The notes under the pieces are model-generated. The model made no database searches. It was not told the DNA's origin and saw nothing but the letters and a program-made list of their open reading frames with translations. From IMG/VR virus record IMGVR_UViG_3300001041_000009, positions 54,480-118,479 of that record: DNA of 64,000 nucleotides; one strand, written 5' to 3'. Shown in pieces: positions 42,265 to 51,125 of this stretch. A program made the translations under genes and the position numbers. How positions within the stretch are numbered: the first letter of the stretch is position 1; every line of letters starts with the position of its first letter. This stretch comes from a virus.

Positions 42265-44340
42265 CTAACTAAATATTTTCAGCACAGCAATTGTAAGCGT
42301 AAATGTTAACTCGGCGGCTGTGAGGTTTCTTAGATTAACCTTAACCTGACCAATGTTCGCCGATATATGACTAGGTTCCATTGATAAAATCTGAACATTG
42401 TCGCAGGGTGAACAGTATAGAGATATACTGTCCTCGGGTTTTATTGGGGCATAAAAGATACCATTTATTATAGGTATGGTAACGACTTTTGTTTCAGATG
42501 CCAATAGGGTTACTGTGGTCGGGTATCTATACCCCCGTATTATTCCACTTGATCTATTATCGGGAATGGGTGTGTTTTGGGGTTGGTTAGCCACACGATT
42601 AACACCTGTCGCTACTATAATATTATTATTAGTTAATAGTTTTGTTAATAGTGAGTAATCGCCATTGCTAACTAACAATCCTGTTCCAAGTTTTAAATAT
42701 AAGTCACCATCACAACTATTATTCTGAAAGACACACGAGGATTTTTCATTGTCAAACTGTACGGCAGTAGTAGCATAAAACGTACTACCAACCACTATTC
42801 CTGCTGCTCCCAAAGGTGCATCTACTTCTTGCCACGTAACAGTACCATCAACTACTGTACCACCGGGAGTTGTTGAGAATAATGGATAAGTACCCCCGGA
42901 ACCTCCGCTTGTCCCAGCCACGATACATTTATGAATGTGATATGGCGTAACGTCTGAAACTACGTACGCATTTAGAGCATATACAGTATTTCGAGTCCAT
43001 AAACCAGGTTGCCTAACTAGTCTATCCGTGTGCATAGATATCCTATTACCCTTAGTTCCCAATCCATAGTGATACCATTTATTAATGGTGTGTAGGTCGA
43101 TATCTGCTACCTTATTATGTTCAAGGTAATTATCTTCAATTGCCCCACCTAAACAACTACCAACTTGTATCGCGATCCCTGTTAATGATTCAATAACGTT
43201 ATTGGTTATCCTTAAATTGCGATTTTGGAACCCAGCGAGTCCTTCCGTGTTACCTATACCATTCTCCCTTAATTCGATCAAAATATCATCAAAGGTACTG
43301 TCGTAACTTTCCTTAAACCCTGCGGCCCAACCAGCACCACCTGTTATATTACCATGAAAAAATTGCATAGATTGTATATATCTATTAGGGGAATAGATAA
43401 TAGAATCGACGTTTCTGCAATTAAAATCATGGGACTTTGTACGAATTATCTTTTCTCCATCCCACACCATAGTCCCAGCCCCTGTTATGCTATGGTATCG
43501 CATAGAACTTTCATTTATATCGCCAACATTTTCCACTATGGACGTAAAAATGAATCCAGCATCATTTTTTATAATGCCCCCACCAACGCCTATTATATAT
43601 AAAACATTTCTGTCTTGAGCGTCCGGTAATTTATTAATCAATAATGCTCCTTGTCCTGTTATGTCGTACATTCTAGCAAACTTAACAGCCCTTCTAGGGG
43701 TATTAACAACCATCCAAGTTACAGCACCGTCTACAATCGTATCTCCAACATTGTTAGGCCACACGATAGATGTACTGAGGGTCGAAGAAGTAGTACCAGC
43801 AACTGTACACTTATAAATTGCAACAGAAATAACGCTACCTATTGTAACCAACTCATTAATGGTGTATGTCGTGTTGGGTAATCTCATTATATTGGTTACT
43901 ATAGCGTTGTCTAATGCTTGTTGTACTTTTTGATAATCAGTTCCTGTAAAGATATCTGGACTTATCGCATTGTCTAGTAATTGTATCGCATTATCAGCCT
44001 TATACGCATTAAAGGAGGCTTCAACTAACCCATGCAATTTCATTAAATCATTAGATATTATAGGTTGATTATTGGCATCATATGTTAGTGATATATTTTC
44101 AGTAGTTTCAATAGTTATACCATCTAATTTATATGATTCAATTTTTAATGTATCATAACTAGGTGAAACTCCACCAGTAAGTGTAGTAACTCTAGCTATT
44201 GTATTATCTGGACGTTTATGAGCCACTATAGTATAAATACCATTTGAATCTACACCAGATTTAGTATGTGTTAAAGTCGTAAGTTTATCTCCTATAGTAT
44301 GATTTAATTCATGTATACTAATCAAACCATTGTCTGACAA
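42265..44340 (-). CDS. Tail spike, right-handed beta-helix type
   Basis: 691 residues from TTG 44340 (AGGTGG upstream). The first ~130 residues are AT-rich in codon use and look like the virion-anchoring part. Two copies of a small beta domain (YKCTVAGTTSST...DGAVTWMVV at about 180-215 and HKCIVAGTSGGS...DGTVTWQEV at about 475-510) bracket a pectate-lyase-like beta-helix (NRNLRITNNVIESLTGIAIQ). A host polysaccharide-binding or -degrading role is expected. The GC shift after about residue 130 marks a recombination joint. Confidence 0.8.
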   Translation of the reverse strand: MSDNGLISIHELNHTIGDKLTTLTHTKSGVDSNGIYTIVAHKRPDNTIARVTTLTGGVSPSYDTLKIESYKLDGITIETTENISLTYDANNQPIISNDLMKLHGLVEASFNAYKADNAIQLLDNAISPDIFTGTDYQKVQQALDNAIVTNIMRLPNTTYTINELVTIGSVISVAIYKCTVAGTTSSTLSTSIVWPNNVGDTIVDGAVTWMVVNTPRRAVKFARMYDITGQGALLINKLPDAQDRNVLYIIGVGGGIIKNDAGFIFTSIVENVGDINESSMRYHSITGAGTMVWDGEKIIRTKSHDFNCRNVDSIIYSPNRYIQSMQFFHGNITGGAGWAAGFKESYDSTFDDILIELRENGIGNTEGLAGFQNRNLRITNNVIESLTGIAIQVGSCLGGAIEDNYLEHNKVADIDLHTINKWYHYGLGTKGNRISMHTDRLVRQPGLWTRNTVYALNAYVVSDVTPYHIHKCIVAGTSGGSGGTYPLFSTTPGGTVVDGTVTWQEVDAPLGAAGIVVGSTFYATTAVQFDNEKSSCVFQNNSCDGDLYLKLGTGLLVSNGDYSLLTKLLTNNNIIVATGVNRVANQPQNTPIPDNRSSGIIRGYRYPTTVTLLASETKVVTIPIINGIFYAPIKPEDSISLYCSPCDNVQILSMEPSHISANIGQVKVNLRNLTAAELTFTLTIAVLKIFS

Positions 44341-44438
44341 ATTAATCCACCTACCCTCTTTTAAATAAAGTTTGTTTAGAGTATTTTAATAATATGTTTA
44401 AAGTTAATATAACGTATATCTTATATAGATTTTAATTA

Positions 44439-44446
44439 TATATTAT
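44439..44446 (+). promoter_or_regulatory. Early-type promoter motif TATATTAT
   Basis: TATATTAT lies 37 nt upstream of ATG 44484, followed by GGGAGGAG. Confidence 0.45.
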
Positions 44447-44483
44447 TATTGTAGATATAAAAAATATTTGGGAGGAGTTTATT

Positions 44484-45122
44484 ATGACTAACGAGGAATT
44501 AATAAAAGCGGATGTATTAAACTTTATTGACATTCAAAATCCAACAGAGGACGAACACGTAATGGCTGTTCAATTAAATGGTAATATTATTCAATTTATT
44601 AAAGGGGCATCTGAAAGAGTACAAATGTACGCTATTATAAGTGAACCTTTAGCTATCAGATATATTGAAAATCCAACTGACTTAATACAAATGATGGCAG
44701 TAGTCTGCGAGCCTACACGTATTAAATTAATCGATACTCCATGTTATAGTGCTCAATTACATGTTATTAAAACCGATCATAGATTCTTAAATTTTATCAA
44801 AAATCCTTTACCTACAATCATTGAAATTGCTCTCGAATCAACACCTAAATCCATGTTGTATATTAAAAATCCAACAAAGGAGACTCAATTACTTGCAGTT
44901 AAATTAAATCCACATACTATAAGTATTATCGAAAATCCAACTGACTATGTACAGTTAGTGGCAGTTGAGGGTGACAGCACCTCTATAATGGGTATTAAAT
45001 CTCCATGTATTAAATGTCAACGTATTGCAGTAGAAGATAGATTAGATAATATCTTACTTATTAAGAATCCTGATATTTCAGTTATTGAGTATGTTAAAGA
45101 ACGATTATTTTTAAAATTATAA
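44484..45122 (+). CDS. DUF4116-like 22-residue repeat protein
   Basis: 212 residues built from nine 22-residue repeats with consensus I-x-x-I-x-N-P-T-x-x-x-Q-x-x-A-V-x-x-x-P-x-x (for example IRYIENPTDLIQMMAVVCEP). Such repeats form an alpha solenoid and usually mediate protein binding. It has its own early-type promoter and terminator, so it is likely an early host-interaction protein. Similar repeats occur in DUF4116 proteins of bacteria, phages and giant viruses. Confidence 0.75.
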   Translation: MTNEELIKADVLNFIDIQNPTEDEHVMAVQLNGNIIQFIKGASERVQMYAIISEPLAIRYIENPTDLIQMMAVVCEPTRIKLIDTPCYSAQLHVIKTDHRFLNFIKNPLPTIIEIALESTPKSMLYIKNPTKETQLLAVKLNPHTISIIENPTDYVQLVAVEGDSTSIMGIKSPCIKCQRIAVEDRLDNILLIKNPDISVIEYVKERLFLKL

Positions 45123-45128
45123 TTATAA

Positions 45129-45160
45129 AAAAGAATGCCATCAACGGTATTCTTTTTTTT
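45129..45160 (+). terminator. Rho-independent terminator
   Basis: AAAAGAATGCC / GGTATTCTTTT stem followed by T tract. Confidence 0.8.
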
Positions 45161-45192
45161 TGTATGTTCCAATATAAATAAACCTATAAATA

Positions 45193-45200
45193 TATATTAT
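45193..45200 (+). promoter_or_regulatory. Early-type promoter motif TATATTAT
   Basis: TATATTAT lies 43 nt upstream of the beta' C-half start codon. Confidence 0.45.
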
Positions 45201-45243
45201 AATAATAGAAAAAACAGTATTATAAAAGAAGGAGGTCATATTT

Positions 45244-46049
45244 TTGGATTCGGATGTAGGAAAAATAATCAGTGAGCTATCCAATAAGATCTTTATTATC
45301 TCAAACTTAATGGCTACTAAGAAGGACTACAAAGCTAATCTAGAGTTGTTCTATGATTATTTAAAACGAGGGTTTGAAGTTAAGGAGTTGAGAACATGCC
45401 CAGTGTATTTTAAATTTTCAGATAAAGAAGGAGAACAAATTCATACTCTCCAATTAAGACATTTCTTAACAAATTATATGTTTTGGTCACCGATGATGAA
45501 GTTGGGTTATATTGATAGATTGAATGAATCTTATATAGTTGATTGTAGTAAGATATCGGCAGATTATATCAAATCATATGTTGATAGAAAGATAGTTTTA
45601 CCATTTAGAAAGATTATCAGTAATACTAAAATGAATAAAGTAATTGCAGATATGATCCACAATCTATCTAGAATATCAACTGACTTTAATATGATATTGG
45701 GGTTATCAATTAATATTGAGACGTTTATTGACGTAAGCGAACGTATACCTAGATTTAACGAAATCATACGAACGGTTATTCCAGACGGACTTCAACCTAC
45801 GGAAATAGAATCATTACTAGATGATCTAATGCATGAGCAAGTTGCCATTTTAGAAAATGATCCTGTTGGAAATATGCTACAGCCAATACTAAAATCTGGT
45901 GCTGGGATTAAACATAAACAGTTAGCAGAGTTCGCAATTAGTGGGGGGCTGAAGCCGGATCTTTCTGGAAATACAATCCCCCATCCGATCAATAGTAACT
46001 TCATAGTAGGGGGATTATCCAACATCACTAATTACTATATTGACTCCCT
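45244..46049 (+). CDS. RNA polymerase beta' subunit, C-terminal half, exon 1
   Basis: First of four exons (45244-46049, 46329-46364, 46644-46662, 46938-48065) encoding 662 residues. Start TTG has AGAAGGAGGT upstream. The exon's end matches the bacterial beta' region before the bridge helix and trigger loop: MLQPILKSGAGIKHKQLAEF, NTIPHPINSNFIVGGLS, YYIDSL (counterpart of NFREGLNVLQYFISTHG). It ends after TCCCT with two bases of a Leu codon. The partner N-half is at 16649-19899. Confidence 0.9.
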
Positions 46050-46328
46050 AAAACAACTTGGGGCGGCATAGGTGGACTTATGTTGTAAAACTATTTTAAT
46101 TGACGGGAAACTCCTTAGAACTTCTAATTGAAGATTGGACAATCCGCAGCCAAGATTCTTATATAAGAATAAGGTTCAACGACTAGAGCGTGACTCGTAG
46201 ATATAAAGTTATATCGAAATTAATGGAATCTTCTATATAGAAGATTGTGATATAGTCTTGTATCCTAATAAATATTAGGGAAGTTCATAAGAGAACTGCA
46301 TGGATTAACGACCTATGTGAAAGTATCG
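46050..46328 (+). ncRNA. Group I intron 1 of beta' C-half
   Basis: 279 nt, common family. P1 pairs exon CCCT with intron GGGG over a 10-nt loop. Core: TTGACGGGAAACTCC, GACAATCCGCAGCCAAG, GGTTCAACGACTA, GATATAGTC, GTTCATAAGAGAAC. Ends with G at 46328. Joining gives YYIDSLGGRKSL, aligned with the trigger-loop entry GARKGL. Confidence 0.88.
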
Positions 46329-46364
46329 TGGTGGAAGAAAATCATTAATTATGAATAAACTGGT
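46329..46364 (+). CDS. RNA polymerase beta' C-half, exon 2 (36 nt, trigger loop)
   Basis: 36 nt encoding G-G-R-K-S-L-I-M-N-K-L plus partial codons on both sides. It corresponds to [11 protein letters not shown] of bacterial beta', the N-terminal arm of the trigger loop. Confidence 0.85.
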
Positions 46365-46643
46365 TAATTTTTAGCCATTTCTCTTTTAATTGACGGGAAG
46401 TTCCTTACTGCTTAAACTACTAATGTAATAATGTTTAAGATTGGATAATCCGCAGCCAAGTCTCTTTATAATAAGAGAAAGGTTCAACGACTAATTTAGA
46501 GCTCAAAGTGAGTGGGTGTGAAAACTCTTAAATCGAAATGGAGAGACTCATTTAATTAAATGAGAAGAGATAGTCTGGTATCCTATAGAAATATAGGGAG
46601 TTCTTTGTGGACTACATTATGTAACGAATAATGTCAACTTACG
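46365..46643 (+). ncRNA. Group I intron 2 of beta' C-half
   Basis: 279 nt. P1 pairs exon TGGT with intron GCCA. Core: TTGACGGGAAGTTCC, GGATAATCCGCAGCCAAG, GGTTCAACGACTA, GAGATAGTC. The 3' hairpin region (GGAGTTCTTTGTGGACTAC) is diverged. Ends with G at 46643. No endonuclease gene. Confidence 0.87.
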
Positions 46644-46662
46644 TATGGGTAGATCTGGCCAT
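46644..46662 (+). CDS. RNA polymerase beta' C-half, exon 3 (19 nt, trigger loop)
   Basis: 19 nt: one base completing Val, then M-G-R-S-G-H. It aligns with KTANSGY at the tip of the trigger loop, where bacterial beta' has the catalytic trigger helix. Confidence 0.85.
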
Positions 46663-46937
46663 CAATTACAGGTGGCATTATATAGTAATATATAATGAGA
46701 AAATTTCTTTAATTGACGGGGAACTCCTTAGAACTTCTTAATTGAAGATTGGACGATCCGCAGCCAATACTCTTACTAAGAGAAAGGTTCAACGACTAGA
46801 GTAAAAGCTCGTAAGTTTATAGTTAAACTGAAATAAGAATCATCCATCATTGGATGGTGATATAGTCTTGTATCCTATATAGTTATAGGGAAGTTCATTA
46901 GAGAACTGTATGGATTTACGATCTATATGAAAATACG
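46663..46937 (+). ncRNA. Group I intron 3 of beta' C-half
   Basis: 275 nt. P1 pairs exon GCCAT with intron GTGGC (four Watson-Crick pairs and U-G). Core: TTGACGGGGAACTCC, GACGATCCGCAGCCAA, GGTTCAACGACTA, GATATAGTC, GTTCATTAGAGAAC. Ends with G at 46937. Joining gives SGH-FARLVMLL, aligned with [12 protein letters not shown]. Confidence 0.88.
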
Positions 46938-48065
46938 TTTGCACGATTAGTAATGCTTTTAACATCAGGAATAAAATTAAGTCCTACTGTTAAAACATGT
47001 AATAGCATTCATTCAATTCAATACGAAATCAAAACTAAAGAGCATTTAAGACGATTACAGGGAAGATATTATCGTCTTGAGAATACTAGAGATTATAACG
47101 TCATTGAAGGTCATGAGGAAAATATTGTTGGTAAAACTATCTATGTTAAATCTCCAGCAACTTGTTCAGCTAAAGATGGAATATGTTGGCATTGTTATGG
47201 GCAACTATATCATACCAATAAAGGTATCTCTATTGGTGGATATGCTGGATCAAGAATAACAGAACCTGTATCTCAGAGAGTATTATCAACTAAACACCTA
47301 CTAACAACAGTTTCGGAAAAGATAGAATTCAATGCTGATTTCTATAAGTTTTTCACTATTAATGCAAATGAAATTCTTCTTAATATAACTAATGACGACA
47401 TTAACTTAAATGATTATTCTTTAGTTATTATTAATAAAAATATTATTAGTATTAATGAATATGATGATACTGATTTCAATACATTTGTAACTATATTCCA
47501 TGTTAAACATAAAAAATCTGGTGAGATTATAGAATGTATGGAATTGAATCAGAAAGACTTATATATATCTCCAGATATAGTTGAGTTAATGAATAAGAGT
47601 AAATCTCATAAAGACGCTTATGAAATTGACTTTGCTAAAATTGATGATGATTCTAAGATATTCGTATTAGAAATTGAGAATAACGAATTGACACGTCCTC
47701 TTTATAACATCATGTATTTACTTAATAGAAGTGATCATGTTGGATGTAGATCTGTTGATGAGTTATGTCAAAAGATGTTAGATCTATTAATCGAATCTAA
47801 AATTGATTCAGATGCGGTTCATGGTGAATTGTTGATACACCCTCTATTAAGACACAGTAAGGATATCTTATATAGACCGGATTTCAGTAAGTATGGTGAA
47901 AAAGCTGAGTATCAAATAATGACTGTTGAATCCGCATTAGAAAAACATCCTTCTGTCTTAATAGGTTTATCCTTCCAGGCATTAGGACGACAACTTATTA
48001 ATCCATTAACATTTAAAAAGAGAGAAGCTTCTTATATAGATTCTTTCTTTAAATCCAGACCATAA
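46938..48065 (+). CDS. RNA polymerase beta' subunit, C-terminal half, exon 4
   Basis: 1128 nt. It begins F-A-R-L-V-M-L-L-T (trigger-loop exit). It carries CSAKDGICWHCYG, the zinc-binding CxxCYG of beta' (with C upstream), then GISIGGYAGSRITEPVSQR, corresponding to GEAIGVIAAQSIGEPGTQL. The C-terminal ~200 residues cover the clamp end (FQALGRQLINPLTF). A Met at 46953 is not the real start. Confidence 0.9.
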   Translation, partial: FARLVMLLTSGIKLSPTVKTCNSIHSIQYEIKTKEHLRRLQGRYYRLENTRDYNVIEGHEENIVGKTIYVKSPATCSAKDGICWHCYGQLYHTNKGISIGGYAGSRITEPVSQRVLSTKHLLTTVSEKIEFNADFYKFFTINANEILLNITNDDINLNDYSLVIINKNIISINEYDDTDFNTFVTIFHVKHKKSGEIIECMELNQKDLYISPDIVELMNKSKSHKDAYEIDFAKIDDDSKIFVLEIENNELTRPLYNIMYLLNRSDHVGCRSVDELCQKMLDLLIESKIDSDAVHGELLIHPLLRHSKDILYRPDFSKYGEKAEYQIMTVESALEKHPSVLIGLSFQALGRQLINPLTFKKREASYIDSFFKSRP

Positions 48066-48070
48066 ACTAT

Positions 48071-48109
48071 AAAAAAATAACTAGAGATTTTATCTCTAGT
48101 TATTTTTTT
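48071..48109 (+). terminator. Rho-independent terminator after beta' C-half
   Basis: AAAAAAATAACTAGAGA stem with a 5-nt loop and T7. Confidence 0.85.
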
Positions 48110-48163
48110 ATTATACTTCGATTTAAACAAGAGAATAATGGTATAAAATGGGGGTGGATAATA

Positions 48164-48679
48164 TTGGACATAAATCGGTGTTCGGGGTGTGGGGGATACA
48201 TATCAAGGAATGAGATTCTAATAAAGCAATTAACTGATGAGAAAAATTTATTACATATTGAAATAGCAAAATTAACAAAGAGTATAATATTATATGATGT
48301 AAAAAGTAATGAACCCGACGTTGTATTACTTAGAACTTTAAGAACTAAACGAAATGAAAAAGTTACATATATTACTAATCTTACAAAGAATTTACAACAT
48401 CAAATGAAATGTGAAAAATCTACTAATAGTGATATCTTTATTAATTATTTAATTAATGAATTGACAAAATCTGGGTATAGTCAAGAACATATTAATCATC
48501 TTAGAAAAATGGCACATACTGATCATGCTAATAAATTAAAGAAGGCTAAGAAAGAAATACATAGGATTTATAACAAAGCCGATGTTATTTTATCTCACAA
48601 CGAATGGCGTAATTCAAGTGGCTGTTTTGATCCAACAGCTAAATTAGCTATAGATTCAGTATCCAAAGGAGAATTTTAA
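48164..48679 (+). CDS. Hypothetical protein with N-terminal Cys motif
   Basis: 171 residues from TTG 48164 (GGGGGTGG upstream). N-terminal CSGCGGY suggests half a zinc ribbon; the rest is charged coiled helix (KQLTDEKNLLHIEIAKL). Family unknown. Isolated by terminators on both sides. Confidence 0.55.
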   Translation: MDINRCSGCGGYISRNEILIKQLTDEKNLLHIEIAKLTKSIILYDVKSNEPDVVLLRTLRTKRNEKVTYITNLTKNLQHQMKCEKSTNSDIFINYLINELTKSGYSQEHINHLRKMAHTDHANKLKKAKKEIHRIYNKADVILSHNEWRNSSGCFDPTAKLAIDSVSKGEF

Positions 48680-48713
48680 TATATAATTAACCGTTTAACA
48701 AATATTTAATAAA

Positions 48714-48755
48714 ACATGTTATGAATAGAAAGTTTTATTTCTATTCATAACATGT
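48714..48755 (+). terminator. Rho-independent terminator
   Basis: 18-bp stem ACATGTTATGAATAGAAA with a 6-nt loop, then T-rich. Confidence 0.85.
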
Positions 48756-48784
48756 CATTTTTTTATTAAGAAAGGGTTGGATAA

Positions 48785-49147
48785 ATGAAGCCTAATAAAA
48801 CTATACAGAATATGAGTAATCATAAATTAATTACTTTATTTGAAAAGGAAATTATATCTCACAGTGGGCAAGAATATGATGAATTAGGGAATCGTGTTCC
48901 CATGTGCAGTAAAAATAGACTTAATATGTTGCGAACAGAAATAAATATCCGTTTGGACAACTCGATAAAATCTATTGAAACTGAAACAATGGATAGCTTA
49001 ATTGATAATTTAGATGTAATTGAACCTAAAGAAATGCGAAAAGTTTCTGAAGGTGATCTATCAGTACGGGAATGTATATCTACTATAATTAATTTTGTGA
49101 ATGATCTTATATTTAATTTCTGTAATTTCTTTAGAAAGTTGTGGTAG
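48785..49147 (+). CDS. Hypothetical protein upstream of helicase
   Basis: 120 residues, SD AAAGGGTTGG. Helical, ending in a hydrophobic aromatic helix (TIINFVNDLIFNFCNFF) that may be membrane-facing or buried. Ends 3 nt before the helicase ATG, so coupled. Confidence 0.55.
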   Translation: MKPNKTIQNMSNHKLITLFEKEIISHSGQEYDELGNRVPMCSKNRLNMLRTEINIRLDNSIKSIETETMDSLIDNLDVIEPKEMRKVSEGDLSVRECISTIINFVNDLIFNFCNFFRKLW

Positions 49148-49150
49148 TTT

Positions 49151-50602
49151 ATGAATAAAATAACAGTTAATCATACATCTATTATTATATCAAATTATAA
49201 TTTAGGAGACAATTTATACTTAGAGAAAATGTTATCTATATGGAATGATTCATACTTCAGGTATGATACTAAAGGATTTCAGTATGATCCTGAATTAAAA
49301 CAATTATTAATTCCTAGAGGATTAGACTTAAGTTATCTTGAGAAAAGTTTTAATGCTAATATTGAAATTGATTATAAGCCTGATCCATACGAACCAGCTT
49401 CATTTCGTTTAAAAACCGAGCCACGTGATGATATTCAAAGGAAATCTATTTCATATCTATTAGGAGAAATCCCATTTAATTATACAAAGAAATATTCACA
49501 GTTATCCCTTAATCTTCAGACCAGTTTTGGTAAAACTTATTGTGTAATAGCGGCTTTAACATTTATGAAAGTTAAATCTCTTATTATTACACATAATAAT
49601 GCTATTAAGAAACAATGGCATGACTCCTTATTATCAATGACTGACCTTGATGATTCATATATATGTAATATCGAAGGTAGTTCTGTTATAGAATTGATAC
49701 TGAAAAGTAAAACATTAAAATATAAAGTATATATGGTAAATCATAGAACTTTACAAGTTTATGGTGAGAAAAATGGTTGGGATAAAATATCCAATCTATT
49801 TAAAAAAATAGCTATAGGAGTAAAGGTTATCGATGAAGCTCATATTGAATTCTATAATACTTTAAAAATAGACTTCTATACTAATACTAAGAAGACATTC
49901 TATTTAACAGCTAACTTCGAACGTTCAGAGCATAAAGATAACAAACTTTTCAATCTGTGTTTTAAGAATATAGCTAAATATGGCATAGAGACTAAAGATG
50001 ATAAAAGGAAACATATAGTATATATATCAGTTATCTTTAATTCAAAACCCACCTTAGATATACAAGCATCCATTAAAGGATTACATGGTTTCGATAGAAA
50101 TAAATATATTGACTATCAAATGCGGAATGGTATGATACACGATGTAATATTATATTTATTAAATTATTTTAATGATAAGGAAGGAAAAACATTAGTATTA
50201 TCATCTAAAATAGAGTCATCTAAAATCATTGCTGATTATATTCGATCTAATTATACAAATAAAAGTATTGCTATATATAATTCTGAAGTATCTGATAACG
50301 ATAAGTTGATAGCTTTAACATCAGATATCATAAGTTCAACTCCTAAGTCTACTGGAACCGGTTCTGATATCCCAGGTTTGCGTATACTTATAATGACTGA
50401 ACCTTATTCATCAGCTATAACAGCTAATCAAATATCAGGTAGATTAAGGGAATATTCGTCAAGTGAGTACACATTCTATATTGAATTAGTAGATAGGGGG
50501 TTCGGCAGAGTATACGATATGTACAAAAAACGTTTGAAACATTTTAAAACTAAGTGTGTTAAGATACTGGAATTAAAATATAATAATGAAAGGGTTGATT
50601 GA
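49151..50602 (+). CDS. Superfamily 2 DNA/RNA helicase (UvsW-like)
   Basis: 483 residues. Motif I TSFGKTY at 124-130, motif Ia SLIITHNN, motif II VIDEAHIEF (DEAH) at about 230-238, motif III YLTANFE, motif V near IPGLRILIMTEP and motif VI QISGRLREY (arginine finger). This is a complete SF2 core of the type phages use for branch migration and recombination (T4 UvsW). It overlaps the metallopeptidase gene downstream by a few bases. Confidence 0.88.
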   Translation: MNKITVNHTSIIISNYNLGDNLYLEKMLSIWNDSYFRYDTKGFQYDPELKQLLIPRGLDLSYLEKSFNANIEIDYKPDPYEPASFRLKTEPRDDIQRKSISYLLGEIPFNYTKKYSQLSLNLQTSFGKTYCVIAALTFMKVKSLIITHNNAIKKQWHDSLLSMTDLDDSYICNIEGSSVIELILKSKTLKYKVYMVNHRTLQVYGEKNGWDKISNLFKKIAIGVKVIDEAHIEFYNTLKIDFYTNTKKTFYLTANFERSEHKDNKLFNLCFKNIAKYGIETKDDKRKHIVYISVIFNSKPTLDIQASIKGLHGFDRNKYIDYQMRNGMIHDVILYLLNYFNDKEGKTLVLSSKIESSKIIADYIRSNYTNKSIAIYNSEVSDNDKLIALTSDIISSTPKSTGTGSDIPGLRILIMTEPYSSAITANQISGRLREYSSSEYTFYIELVDRGFGRVYDMYKKRLKHFKTKCVKILELKYNNERVD

Positions 50603-50607
50603 GTATT

Positions 50608-51078
50608 ATGAATGAATTGGACGTTTCTAAATTAATACAACTATTACCAATGAGTTATCATAATTTAGGTTTTGGAGTTATTATATTAAAATCCAGATTT
50701 AAATATTTATTTCATTTAAACATGTTAGAATATAAGATATCAGAAAACATTGGTTTATCCATTATTAATGTACTAACCGGATATTCAATAGCGCGAATAT
50801 ATTATAAATATAACAAAATATATATTTATAAATTTAACTTCAGTAATAGTAAACATTCAATTACTTATAATAAATTATATATGGTTTTTGCTCTATTTCA
50901 TGAATTAAGACATGGTTATCAGCATGTTAGGGGAAAGACCTTTAAGACAAAATTAGATAAAGAGGATGACGCCAATTACTTTGCTAGATGTATGATGTCG
51001 AAATATTTTCAAGAAATCTCATTAATATTAGAGATCGCACCATTGTATCATAATAGGAGAATGATTAATTTTTTTTAA
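50608..51078 (+). CDS. Small zinc metallopeptidase-like protein (HExxH)
   Basis: 156 residues from ATG 50608 (TTG 50599 is an alternative). HELRH at about 98-102 followed by KEDDANYFARC gives the HExxH...D/E zinc signature of ImmA/IrrE (M78) or SprT-like small metallopeptidases. Partner or substrate unknown; could cleave a host repressor or cross-linked protein. Coupled to the helicase gene. Confidence 0.65.
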   Translation: MNELDVSKLIQLLPMSYHNLGFGVIILKSRFKYLFHLNMLEYKISENIGLSIINVLTGYSIARIYYKYNKIYIYKFNFSNSKHSITYNKLYMVFALFHELRHGYQHVRGKTFKTKLDKEDDANYFARCMMSKYFQEISLILEIAPLYHNRRMINFF

Positions 51079-51080
51079 TA

Positions 51081-51120
51081 AAATATATCGGAGTTACTTT
51101 AAAGTAACTCCGATATATTT
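51081..51120. terminator. Bidirectional terminator
   Basis: A perfect 20-bp palindrome AAATATATCGGAGTTACTTT between convergent genes. Confidence 0.8.
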
Positions 51121-51125
51121 ATTTT

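Noticed and set aside
44484-45122. Repeat region as DNA repeat array
   Set aside because: The 66-nt periodicity is in the protein code (22-residue repeats) and the DNA copies are diverged.
46953-46955. ATG as start of a separate C-terminal beta' gene
   Set aside because: It has no ribosome site, and the frame continues upstream to the intron boundary at 46938 with conserved residues.
16649-48065. Truncated beta' frames as pseudogenes
   Set aside because: Each break coincides with a group I intron whose removal restores frame and conserved motifs, so the genes are split, not dead.
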